48,364 nt of DNA from Eubacterium sp. (lineage in GTDB: Bacteria > Bacillota > Clostridia > Lachnospirales > Lachnospiraceae): NCBI GenBank assembly GCA_003486385.1, contig DNFT01000052.1:1-48364 (forward strand), read 5' to 3'. The notes beneath the pieces were generated by a model, which worked only from the letters and a program-made list of their open reading frames with translations, searched no databases and had not been told where the DNA came from. Shown piece after piece: positions 1 to 8,297 of the stretch. Each line of letters opens with the position of its first letter. Within the stretch, counting starts at the first letter, position 1. The position numbers and the translations under genes are program-made.

Positions 1-1001
1 GTAACAAGGGTGTCGTTTCAAGAATTCTTCCTGTAGAGGATATGCCATTCCTTCCAAACGGCAGACCGCTTGATATTGTGCTGAACCCACTCGGCGTGCC
101 TTCACGAATGAATATCGGACAGGTGCTTGAGATTCACTTAAGTCTTGCTGCCAAGGCTCTTGGATTTAATGTGTCGACACCTATTTTTGAGGGTGCAGAC
201 GAGCGTGCGATTATGGATACACTTGATCTTGCCAACGATTATGTAAATATGGAGTGGGAAGATTTCAAGGAGAAGCATAAGGATGATGTAAACGAGGGCG
301 TTATGCAGTACCTTGGTGAACATCTTGACCACAGAAAAGAGTGGAAGGGAGTTCCTATTTCGAGAGATGGTAAGGTGAGACTCAGAGATGGTAGAACAGG
401 AGAGTATTTTGACAGCCCTGTAACAATCGGACACATGCACTACCTGAAGCTTCACCATCTGGTTGACGATAAGATTCATGCACGTTCAACCGGTCCATAC
501 TCACTCGTTACACAGCAGCCGCTTGGTGGTAAGGCACAGTTCGGTGGACAGCGTTTCGGAGAGATGGAGGTTTGGGCTCTCGAGGCTTATGGCGCATCAT
601 ATACTCTTCAGGAGATACTTACAGTTAAGTCTGATGATGTTGTAGGACGTGTTAAGACATACGAAGCAATTATCAAAGGCGATAATATTCCTGAACCGGG
701 TATTCCTGAATCCTTCAAGGTATTATTACAGGAGCTCAGATCACTTGCACTTGATGTTAAGGTTCTTGACGAAAACGGAGAGGAAGTTAACATTCAGGAG
801 AGCATAATCGGTGGCGATGAGACACCAAACTATGACGAGCTTAAGGATTTCAAGTATGATGATGGCGAGTTTGGCGAGCATGGCTACCAGAAGCAGGAAT
901 TTGTTGATGGAGAGATGTCAAATGTTGAAGAAAATGATGACGATGATTTTGATGATTCAGACTTTGGCAGTGATGATGATTTCTCCGATGATGAAGAATA
1001 A
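1..1001 (+). CDS. rpoB: RNA polymerase beta subunit, 3' part (partial)
   Basis: C-terminal third of the beta subunit of RNA polymerase; the 5' part lies outside the window. The reading frame is open from base 3 and begins N-K-G-V-V-S-R-I, the conserved beta segment, followed by the P-F-L-P-N-G-R-P-L-D-I-V-L-N-P-L-G-V-P-S-R-M-N block and G-G-K-A-Q-F-G-G-Q-R-F-G-E-M-E, both near-invariant in beta subunits. The protein ends in a long acidic tail rich in D/E (about the last 25 residues), as in other clostridial RpoB. rpoC follows 18 bp downstream, so the two are co-transcribed. Identification is certain; only the true start is missing. Confidence 0.98.
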   Translation, partial: NKGVVSRILPVEDMPFLPNGRPLDIVLNPLGVPSRMNIGQVLEIHLSLAAKALGFNVSTPIFEGADERAIMDTLDLANDYVNMEWEDFKEKHKDDVNEGVMQYLGEHLDHRKEWKGVPISRDGKVRLRDGRTGEYFDSPVTIGHMHYLKLHHLVDDKIHARSTGPYSLVTQQPLGGKAQFGGQRFGEMEVWALEAYGASYTLQEILTVKSDDVVGRVKTYEAIIKGDNIPEPGIPESFKVLLQELRSLALDVKVLDENGEEVNIQESIIGGDETPNYDELKDFKYDDGEFGEHGYQKQEFVDGEMSNVEENDDDDFDDSDFGSDDDFSDDEE

Positions 1002-1019
1002 TAGAAGGGAGTTCCTAAA

Positions 1020-4000
1020 ATGCCAGAGACAGTGAATAATGAATCATATCAGCCGTTAACATTTGATTCAATCAAGATTGGACTTGCGTCTACAGAAAAG
1101 ATTCTTGAGTGGTCACATGGTGAGGTAACCAAGCCTGAGACTATCAACTACAGAACTCTTAAGCCTGAGCGCGATGGCTTATTCTGCGAGAGAATCTTTG
1201 GACCAATGAAAGATTGGGAATGTCATTGTGGAAAATATAAGAAGATAAGATACAAGGGTATTGTCTGTGACCGTTGTGGTGTTGAGGTTACAAAGGCAAG
1301 CGTTCGTAGAGAGCGTATGGGACACATTCAGCTTGCAGCTCCTGTGTCACATATCTGGTACTTTAAGGGTATCCCTAGCCGTATGGGATTAATCCTTGAT
1401 TTATCACCGAGAATCCTTGAGAAGGTTCTCTATTTCGTATCTTATATAGTACTTGACCCGGGAACAACCACCTTATCATATAAGCAGGTTCTTTCCGAAA
1501 AGGAATATAATGATGCATGTGAGCAGTTTGGAAGTGACTCCTTCCGTGTCGGTATGGGCGCGGAGGCAGTCAAGGAACTGCTTGAGGCAATAGATCTTGA
1601 GAAGGATTCTGAGGAACTGAAGGCTGAGCTTGTCGATGCAGCCGGACAGAAGAGAGCCAGAATCGTCAAGAGACTTGAGGTTGTGGAGGCATTCCGTGAA
1701 TCAGGCAATAAACCTTCATGGATGATTATGGATGTTGTTCCGGTTATTCCGCCGGATCTTCGTCCTATGGTACAGCTTGATGGTGGTAGATTTGCTACCT
1801 CCGACCTCAATGATTTGTATAGAAGAATTATTAACCGTAACAACAGACTTGCAAGACTTATGGAGCTTGGAGCACCTGATATCATTGTAAGAAATGAGAA
1901 GAGAATGCTTCAGGAGGCTGTTGACTCCCTTATTGATAATGGTAGAAGAGGACGTCCTGTAACAGGACCTGGAAACAGAGCACTCAAGTCACTATCAGAT
2001 ATGTTAAAGGGTAAGCAGGGACGTTTCCGTCAGAACCTTCTCGGTAAGCGAGTTGACTATTCAGGACGTTCGGTTATCGTTGTTGGACCTGAGCTTAAGA
2101 TTTATCAGTGTGGTCTTCCAAAGGAGATGGCTATTGAGCTTTTCAAGCCTTTCGTTATGAAGGAGCTTGTTTCTAATGGAACAGCACATAATATAAAGAA
2201 TGCTAAGAAGATGGTAGAGAAGCTTGAGACAGAGGTCTGGGATGTACTTGAGGATGTTATCAAGGAGCACCCGGTTATGCTTAACCGTGCGCCTACACTC
2301 CACAGACTTGGTATTCAGGCATTCGAGCCAATCCTTGTAGAAGGTAAGGCTATAAAGCTTCACCCACTCGTATGTACAGCGTTCAACGCCGACTTCGATG
2401 GTGACCAGATGGCTGTACATCTTCCGCTTTCGGTTGAGGCTCAGGCTGAGTGCAGATTCCTTCTTCTCTCACCTAACAACCTCTTAAAGCCTTCAGATGG
2501 TGGTCCTGTTGCCGTTCCTTCACAGGATATGGTACTTGGTATATACTACCTTACCCAGGAGAGAGGTACATCTGTTGGAGATGAGACACCTGCTCTTGGT
2601 GAAGGAAAGATGTTCAAGAGTGTCAATGAGGCTATTCTCGCTTATGAGAATCAGGCTCTTACACTTCATTCAAGAATTAAGGTATATGTTGAGAAGCAGA
2701 TGCCGGATGGAACGGTTAAGAGCGGTATCGTAGAGTCCACTCTCGGACGTTTCATATTCAATGAGATTCTTCCACAGGATCTTGGATTTGTAGACAGAAG
2801 CATTCCTGAGAACGAGCTCAAGCTTGAGGTGGATTTCCATGTAGGAAAGAAGGGCTTGAAGCAGATTCTTGAGAAGGTTATCAATACTCATGGAGCCACT
2901 AAGACAGCCGAGGTTCTCGACTCTATAAAGGCAATGGGTTATAAGTACTCAACAAGAGCTTCCATGACCGTATCAATTTCTGATATGACCGTGCCGGCAC
3001 AGAAGAAGCAGATGCTTGCAGATGCCGAGGCTACAGTTGAGAAGATTATGAAGAACTTCCGTCGTGGTCTTATCACAGAGGAAGAGCGTTACAAGGAAGT
3101 TGTAGAGACATGGAAAAAGACGGATGAGGAACTCACAGATGCGCTTTTATCAGGTCTTAACAAATACAACAACATCTTTATGATGGCTGATTCCGGAGCC
3201 CGTGGTTCTAATCAGCAGATTAAGCAGTTAGCAGGTATGCGTGGACTCATGGCGGATACATCAGGTCGTACCATTGAGCTTCCTATCAAGTCTAACTTCC
3301 GTGAGGGTCTTGATGTACTCGAGTACTTCATTTCTGCACACGGTGCCAGAAAGGGTATGTCCGATACCGCTCTTAGAACAGCGGATTCAGGATACCTTAC
3401 AAGACGTCTTGTAGACGTATCACAGGAGCTTATTGTACGTGAAGTGGATTGTGCTGAGAACAGGGCTGAGATTCCGGGAATGTATGTTGAAGCATTCATG
3501 GATGGCAAGGAGGAGATTGAGAGCCTTAAGTCCAGAATTACAGGCAGATACCTTGCAGAGGACATTGTAGACCCTAAGACAGGTGAGGTTGTTGTTGCAG
3601 CTAACCACATGGTTACACCTAAGAGAGCTTCCGCTATCGTTAAGACAGGTGTTGACAGAGTTAAGATTAGAACAATTCTTACATGTAGATCACATTCCGG
3701 TATCTGTGCTAAGTGTTATGGTGCGAACATGGCTACAGGTCAGGCAGTTCAGGTCGGTGAGGCAGTTGGTATCATCGCTGCCCAGTCAATCGGTGAGCCT
3801 GGTACACAGCTTACCATGAGAACCTTCCACAGTGGTGGTGTTGCCGGTGATGATATTACACAGGGTCTTCCTAGAGTTGAGGAGCTTTTCGAGGCTCGTA
3901 AACCAAAGGGACTTGCAATCATTGCTGAGGGCGCCGGTGTGGTAAGCATTCGTGATGAGAAGAAGAAGAGAGAAGTTGTTATCACCAATAATGAGACAGG

Positions 4001-4679
4001 TGAGGCTAAGAACTATCTCATTCCGTTTAATTCAAGGATTAAGCCTGAAATAGAGGATGGCAAGTACATTGAGGCCGGTGATGAGCTGACAGAAGGTAGC
4101 GTTAACCCACATGATATCCTTAAGATTAAGGGTGTTCGTGCGGTTCAGGATTACATTCTCCGTGAAGTTCAGCGAGTATATCGTCTTCAGGGTGTTGATA
4201 TCAATGATAAGCACGTTGAGGTTATTGTTCGTCAGATGTTAAAGAAGGTTCGTATTGAGACACCTGGTGATTCAGAGTACCTTCCGGGTATGACAGCAGA
4301 TACACTTGAGTTCAACGAGACATGTGAGAAGCTTTTAGAGGCAGGTCAGGAGCCGCCAACGGCTACCCAGATACTTCTTGGTATCACGAAGTCTTCACTT
4401 GCAACCAACTCATTCTTATCAGCGGCTTCCTTCCAGGAGACAACAAAGGTTCTCACAGAAGCAGCTATCAATGGTAAGGTTGATCCGCTTATCGGTCTTA
4501 AGGAGAATGTTATCATCGGTAAGCTGATTCCGGCAGGAACAGGTATGAAGAGATATCGTTCGGTTAAGCTCACTACCGACACGGTAGAAGAGTTAAATGT
4601 ATCCGAAGATGGTGAATTTTCACTTGGTGAGGATAATGATGACGTTGTAGTAACCGAGAACTTAGGTTCAGAGGAGTAG
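1020..4679 (+). CDS. rpoC: RNA polymerase beta' subunit
   Basis: Largest subunit of RNA polymerase, 1219 aa, a normal length for Firmicutes. Near the N-terminus a four-cysteine zinc site (C-H-C-G-K-Y-K ... C-D-R-C-G-V) is visible. The catalytic magnesium motif N-A-D-F-D-G-D-Q falls at about residues 456-463, with the three aspartates at 458, 460 and 462. The second zinc site (C-R-S-H-S-G-I-C-A-K-C-Y-G) and the trigger-loop region (Q-S-I-G-E-P-G-T-Q-L-T-M-R-T-F-H) are intact. ATG start with GAAGGGAG just upstream, 18 bp after rpoB. A strong terminator follows at 4700-4728, ending this operon. Confidence 0.99.
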   Translation: MPETVNNESYQPLTFDSIKIGLASTEKILEWSHGEVTKPETINYRTLKPERDGLFCERIFGPMKDWECHCGKYKKIRYKGIVCDRCGVEVTKASVRRERMGHIQLAAPVSHIWYFKGIPSRMGLILDLSPRILEKVLYFVSYIVLDPGTTTLSYKQVLSEKEYNDACEQFGSDSFRVGMGAEAVKELLEAIDLEKDSEELKAELVDAAGQKRARIVKRLEVVEAFRESGNKPSWMIMDVVPVIPPDLRPMVQLDGGRFATSDLNDLYRRIINRNNRLARLMELGAPDIIVRNEKRMLQEAVDSLIDNGRRGRPVTGPGNRALKSLSDMLKGKQGRFRQNLLGKRVDYSGRSVIVVGPELKIYQCGLPKEMAIELFKPFVMKELVSNGTAHNIKNAKKMVEKLETEVWDVLEDVIKEHPVMLNRAPTLHRLGIQAFEPILVEGKAIKLHPLVCTAFNADFDGDQMAVHLPLSVEAQAECRFLLLSPNNLLKPSDGGPVAVPSQDMVLGIYYLTQERGTSVGDETPALGEGKMFKSVNEAILAYENQALTLHSRIKVYVEKQMPDGTVKSGIVESTLGRFIFNEILPQDLGFVDRSIPENELKLEVDFHVGKKGLKQILEKVINTHGATKTAEVLDSIKAMGYKYSTRASMTVSISDMTVPAQKKQMLADAEATVEKIMKNFRRGLITEEERYKEVVETWKKTDEELTDALLSGLNKYNNIFMMADSGARGSNQQIKQLAGMRGLMADTSGRTIELPIKSNFREGLDVLEYFISAHGARKGMSDTALRTADSGYLTRRLVDVSQELIVREVDCAENRAEIPGMYVEAFMDGKEEIESLKSRITGRYLAEDIVDPKTGEVVVAANHMVTPKRASAIVKTGVDRVKIRTILTCRSHSGICAKCYGANMATGQAVQVGEAVGIIAAQSIGEPGTQLTMRTFHSGGVAGDDITQGLPRVEELFEARKPKGLAIIAEGAGVVSIRDEKKKREVVITNNETGEAKNYLIPFNSRIKPEIEDGKYIEAGDELTEGSVNPHDILKIKGVRAVQDYILREVQRVYRLQGVDINDKHVEVIVRQMLKKVRIETPGDSEYLPGMTADTLEFNETCEKLLEAGQEPPTATQILLGITKSSLATNSFLSAASFQETTKVLTEAAINGKVDPLIGLKENVIIGKLIPAGTGMKRYRSVKLTTDTVEELNVSEDGEFSLGEDNDDVVVTENLGSEE

Positions 4680-4699
4680 ATATAGCTTTAAATAAAAGT

Positions 4700-4728
4700 G
4701 GGGACATCTTTTCCGGTGTCCCCGTTTT
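4700..4728 (+). terminator. Rho-independent terminator of rpoBC
   Basis: GGGGACA (4700-4706) pairs with TGTCCCC (4717-4723) around a 10-nt loop and is followed by GTTTTATTT. It lies 20 bp after the rpoC stop. Confidence 0.9.
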
Positions 4729-4746
4729 ATTTGATTTTAATTTAAT

Positions 4747-4864
4747 TTGAACGCAGAATAAGCAATCCTCCGCTTCAAGTGTGTAGAGCACTAAGCGGTG
4801 GGTGAGGGGATGCGACTGCGTTCATGAGCAAGCAGCGAAAGCGGATTGCAAATGTCCGCTTTAC
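4747..4864 (+). repeat. Structured dispersed repeat, copy A (shortened)
   Basis: First of three copies of a dispersed structured element. It begins TTGAACGCAG and ends CCGCTTTAC like the other two, but lacks 46 nt covering the second internal hairpin and most of the third. The closing helix GAACGCAG/CTGCGTTC (4749-4756 with 4816-4823), the first internal branch and the trailing hairpin (AAAGCGGA/TCCGCTTT) remain. It lies between the rpoC terminator and the chemoreceptor start at 4915, in the same orientation, so it could be in that gene's leader. I see no near-consensus promoter directly upstream of this copy. Confidence 0.85.
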
Positions 4865-4914
4865 ACAATAAAGACATATTTACATGTAAGAGCAAAAGAA
4901 AAGGAGGAATTTTT

Positions 4915-6945
4915 GTGAGAAGCATCAGAACGAAACTTATAGCTTATTTTCTTGTGGTAATTCTCTGCGTTTCGCTTATGACGGGCGTACTTGTGACAGT
5001 GACCACGAAAAATGTTCTGAAGGATAACATAGAGCTTACGAGCTCACAGACAGTGACCGAAACACTCAAGGGGTTTCAGACCTATATGAGAACCATGAGC
5101 CAGCCGGTTGATCTTGTAACCAGAAAAAATGAGGTAAAGCACCTAGAGGATAGAGGTGTATTCGAGGACAATGTGGCTGCCATACAGGATTCGCTTATCG
5201 CTTCACTTAAGGTTGTTGACAGCCCGGTGCGCTGCTATTATTCAACGGCGAAGGGATATTATATGGAAGGGCATCTCGAAACTGTTGAGGGCAAGGTAAA
5301 GGGAATAAAGACATTTACCGAGGGCGTGGATAACACACAGAAGCAGTGGTATAAGGATTGCATAAATTCCGAGAAGAGAGCGGGAGTATTTGCGACCTTC
5401 ACAGGTCCTTATGCTGACCCTCAGACAGGCGAGCAGATTATAACCATCGCACAGGAGATTAAAATTGATGGAGAGAATTATGGTGCGGTAGGTCTTGATG
5501 TATCCTTTTCCGCATTTGAGAGCTATGTACAGAACATCGGTCTTTTAAGTACAGGTTATGTTCTTGTGGCAGACAAAAACGGAAAGATTATAATAGGAAA
5601 TGATAAGGACACGATTACAGGCGGTGATGTCAGCGGATTTGATTTCTGGGGTAAGACATCAGACGATGGACAGACAAGCTATATTGAAAATATATCAGGA
5701 CATAAATGGTATATATCGGTGCTCTCCGATGAGATAACAGGCTGGACTCTGCTTGGAGTTGTGAGCGAGGATGAAAATAATGCCAGCATAAAGGCTATTA
5801 CAAGCGTTGTCAGCGGTGCAGGACTGCTCGGAAGTATAATCGGAATCCTGATTGCACTTTTTGTCGCTATTAACATGGCGAGGGAGGTAAAGAAGGTGCA
5901 GTCTGCACTTAAGAATGTAGCAGATGGAGACCTTACACACAGGATAACCACGAAGCGCAGGGATGAATTCGGACAGCTTGAGAGCAGCTTTAATGAAATG
6001 ACCTCACATATATCTGAGCTTATAAGTGATGTGGAAAATAAGTCCAAGAATATTGTTGATGTTGCCGGCAATATATCGACAATCACCGATGAGACAAAGA
6101 ACAATACCAATATGGTTATGGAAGCCATACATAATATTGCACTTGGTGCAACCGATCAGGCAGGAAGCACGCAGCAGGCGGTGGATGAGGTTGAGAAGCT
6201 TGCAGGAAGCCTTAATGACACCAAGCAGCATGTGGACAGCATAAACGAGATGTCAGGAAATACAGGAAAGCTCAGTGAACAGGGTAAGCAGATGGTAAAC
6301 CTTCTTATTGATAAGTCAGGTCTTACCATGGATAAGTCCAGAACCACAATGCAGGTTATGGAAGAGGTTATGGAGAGCATAAACAAGATTAACTATATAT
6401 CCGATGTGATTGCCGATATCACAAGCCAGACGAATCTTCTTTCGTTGAACGCAAGTATCGAGGCAGCAAGAGCCGGTGATGCCGGAAGAGGCTTCGCAGT
6501 TGTTGCAGATGAGATAAGACAGCTTGCAGATCAGTCAAGAAAATCAACAGATGAGATAAAAGCAATTATCAACGAGGTTGTTCAGGGAGCTACACAGGCT
6601 GAACAGGCTATGAAGGAGAACAATGAGCTTATTACCGAACAGCAGAATGCTATAAATGATACCCAGAAGCTTTTTGAAGAAATTTCCAATTCAATAGATC
6701 AGCTTATAAACGGATTGTCCGAGGTAACACAGTTGAATGAGAGAATGGAGAATAATAAGGAAGCTGTTGTAGGTGAGATGACAAGCATTGCTTCTGTATC
6801 AGAGGAATCCGCAGCTGCGGCTGAGGAAGTGAATGCTTCTGTCGATCAGGTAAACAATACTATGGAGGATATTGTGAACTATACAAGTGAGCTTAATGCG
6901 ATAGCGGATGAACTCAAGAATGCAATTGGCCGGTTTACGTTATAA
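4915..6945 (+). CDS. Methyl-accepting chemotaxis protein (dCache-HAMP-MA)
   Basis: Membrane chemoreceptor, 676 aa, that would signal to CheA/CheW. The GTG start at 4915 is chosen because AAGGAGGA lies 6 nt upstream; a longer frame back to 4846 would read into the dispersed repeat. TM1 is at about residues 9-31, a periplasm-side dCache-like sensor follows to about 290, TM2 is at about 295-320, then HAMP (T-H-R-I-T-T-K-R-R-D-E-F). The signalling tip, residues about 497-552, has the canonical D-I-T-S-Q-T-N-L-L-S-L-N-A-S-I-E-A-A-R-A-G-D run. The ligand cannot be read from sequence. Its position between rpoC and rpsL interrupts the more usual rpoBC-str arrangement. No terminator is obvious before the str promoter. 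Confidence 0.95.
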   Translation: MRSIRTKLIAYFLVVILCVSLMTGVLVTVTTKNVLKDNIELTSSQTVTETLKGFQTYMRTMSQPVDLVTRKNEVKHLEDRGVFEDNVAAIQDSLIASLKVVDSPVRCYYSTAKGYYMEGHLETVEGKVKGIKTFTEGVDNTQKQWYKDCINSEKRAGVFATFTGPYADPQTGEQIITIAQEIKIDGENYGAVGLDVSFSAFESYVQNIGLLSTGYVLVADKNGKIIIGNDKDTITGGDVSGFDFWGKTSDDGQTSYIENISGHKWYISVLSDEITGWTLLGVVSEDENNASIKAITSVVSGAGLLGSIIGILIALFVAINMAREVKKVQSALKNVADGDLTHRITTKRRDEFGQLESSFNEMTSHISELISDVENKSKNIVDVAGNISTITDETKNNTNMVMEAIHNIALGATDQAGSTQQAVDEVEKLAGSLNDTKQHVDSINEMSGNTGKLSEQGKQMVNLLIDKSGLTMDKSRTTMQVMEEVMESINKINYISDVIADITSQTNLLSLNASIEAARAGDAGRGFAVVADEIRQLADQSRKSTDEIKAIINEVVQGATQAEQAMKENNELITEQQNAINDTQKLFEEISNSIDQLINGLSEVTQLNERMENNKEAVVGEMTSIASVSEESAAAAEEVNASVDQVNNTMEDIVNYTSELNAIADELKNAIGRFTL

Positions 6946-7006
6946 CATGTATTATACAATAAAGCAAAGACGTGTTAAAGCTACGGCAAAATTTGCAATA
7001 AACCTA

Positions 7007-7035
7007 TTGACAAAAAAATAAAAAATTGCTATTCT
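7007..7035 (+). promoter_or_regulatory. Vegetative promoter of the str operon
   Basis: TTGACA (7007-7012), 17-nt spacer, TATTCT (7030-7035). A perfect -35 and a good -10 for the housekeeping sigma factor, about 100 bp before rpsL. Confidence 0.85.
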
Positions 7036-7038
7036 AAT

Positions 7039-7094
7039 AGAGCGTGCAAAAAACAGCGTGTTTTTTGTGCGCTCTAAGACTTTCGATACGAAAG
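7039..7094 (+). promoter_or_regulatory. 5' leader hairpins of rpsL mRNA
   Basis: Two hairpins sit right after the -10 box. The first (7039-7075) pairs a 16-nt arm starting AGAGCGTG with an arm ending GCGCTCT, with no mismatch beyond two G-U pairs. The second (7080-7094) is CTTTCG-ATA-CGAAAG. Since transcription should begin near 7042, the first hairpin would be at or near the 5' end of the transcript. It may stabilise the mRNA or bind a ribosomal protein; the latter is inference. Confidence 0.65.
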
Positions 7095-7135
7095 CAACCA
7101 AAGTTACATTATTCTAATCAGGAGGTGAAAATAAG

Positions 7136-7555
7136 ATGCCTACATTTAATCAGTTAGTTAAGAAAGGTAGACAGACATCAGTTAAGAAGTCAACTGCACC
7201 TGCTCTCTTAAAGAGCTACAACTCTTTACAGAAGAAGAGCATTGACACAGCGGCTCCACAGAAGAGAGGTGTTTGTACAGCAGTTAAGACTGCTACACCT
7301 AAGAAGCCTAACTCAGCTCTCAGAAAGATTGCCAGAGTTCGTCTTTCCAACGGAATCGAGGTTACAAGCTACATTCCGGGTGAAGGCCACAATCTTCAGG
7401 AGCATAGCGTAGTTCTTATCAGAGGTGGTAGAGTAAAGGACCTTCCAGGTACAAGATATCACATCGTAAGAGGTACATTAGATACCGCAGGCGTAGCCAA
7501 GAGAAGACAGGCTCGTTCTAAGTACGGTGCTAAGAGACCTAAGGACGCTAAATAA
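7136..7555 (+). CDS. rpsL: Ribosomal protein S12
   Basis: Small-subunit protein S12 of the decoding centre, 139 aa. The T-P-K-K-P-N-S-A-L-R-K block, where streptomycin-resistance changes map in other bacteria, is intact, as is the second loop G-E-G-H-N-L-Q-E-H-S. An insertion of about 14-19 residues (S-Y-N-S-L-Q-K-K-S-I-D region) relative to the E. coli protein is usual in clostridia. ATG start preceded by AGGAGGTG. First gene of the str operon, under the 7007 promoter. Confidence 0.99.
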   Translation: MPTFNQLVKKGRQTSVKKSTAPALLKSYNSLQKKSIDTAAPQKRGVCTAVKTATPKKPNSALRKIARVRLSNGIEVTSYIPGEGHNLQEHSVVLIRGGRVKDLPGTRYHIVRGTLDTAGVAKRRQARSKYGAKRPKDAK

Positions 7556-7810
7556 GTAATATTTGCAGAATAAGTGCGGGATTAGAATATTGTACCTGTA
7601 GGTTGCAGGATTAATAGATAATTGCCAGCACGTAACACACAAGCATAGATGCTCTGGAGCAAGAACATTTAATCTTAATGTTTTAGATAGGAATGTTTGT
7701 GGACACTTATATTGTATACGAACATTTACAGGCAAAAATGCTTCAGGAGCGGTAATGCTTATGCAAATGTGAGTACCTATGAATTAAATTTTTTTAAGGA
7801 GGGAAGAATC
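7556..7810 (+). other. Long rpsL-rpsG spacer
   Basis: 255 bp between two genes that are often nearly adjacent. It contains no convincing ORF or U-tracted hairpin. In E. coli this spacer binds S7 for feedback control, but I cannot trace that fold here. Repeated GAACATTTA/GGAATGTTT-like words around 7667-7735 give some pairing potential. Confidence 0.4.
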
Positions 7811-8281
7811 GTGCCACGTAAAGGACATACTCAGAAGAGAGAAGTATTAGCAGATCCATTATACAACAATAAAGTGGTTACTAAGCTTGTCAACAACATC
7901 ATGTTAGACGGCAAGAAGGGCGTAGCCCAGAAGATTGTGTATGGTGCATTTACACAGGTTGAGGAGAAGACAGGCAAGCCGGCGCTTGAGGTTTTCGAGG
8001 AAGCTATGAACAACGTTATGCCATTACTTGAGGTAAAGGCTAGACGTATCGGTGGTGCCACATATCAGGTACCTATCGAGGTAAGACCGGAGAGAAGACA
8101 GGCTCTTGGACTTCGCTGGCTTACAATGTTCTCACGTAAGAGAGGCGAGAAGACTATGGAAGACAGACTTGCCGGTGAGATCATGGATGCAGCTAACAAC
8201 ACAGGTTCGGCTGTTAAGAGAAAAGAAGACATGCACAAGATGGCAGAGGCAAACAAGGCTTTTGCTCATTACAGATTCTAA
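7811..8281 (+). CDS. rpsG: Ribosomal protein S7
   Basis: Primary-binding 30S protein S7, 156 aa, the standard length. The GTG start at 7811 follows AAGGAGGGAAGAATC and gives the canonical N-terminus (M)PRKGHTQKRE. Conserved blocks include I-M-L-D-G-K-K, R-R-I-G-G-A-T-Y-Q-V-P-I-E-V and the R-A-L-G-L-R-W-L equivalent. A frame open back to 7697 adds unrelated residues and is not the gene. fusA follows after 16 bp. Confidence 0.98.
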   Translation: MPRKGHTQKREVLADPLYNNKVVTKLVNNIMLDGKKGVAQKIVYGAFTQVEEKTGKPALEVFEEAMNNVMPLLEVKARRIGGATYQVPIEVRPERRQALGLRWLTMFSRKRGEKTMEDRLAGEIMDAANNTGSAVKRKEDMHKMAEANKAFAHYRF

Positions 8282-8297
8282 TTAGGAGGACAAACCT

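Noticed and set aside
138..479. Minus-strand ORFs inside rpoB and rpoC (for example 138-479, 1442-1885, 3212-3610)
   Set aside because: They are shadows of highly conserved genes: no ribosome sites and no recognisable domains.
4846..4914. Longer N-terminus for the chemoreceptor
   Set aside because: The extra 23 codons start within the dispersed repeat, whereas GTG 4915 has an ideal ribosome site and is followed directly by a normal first membrane segment.
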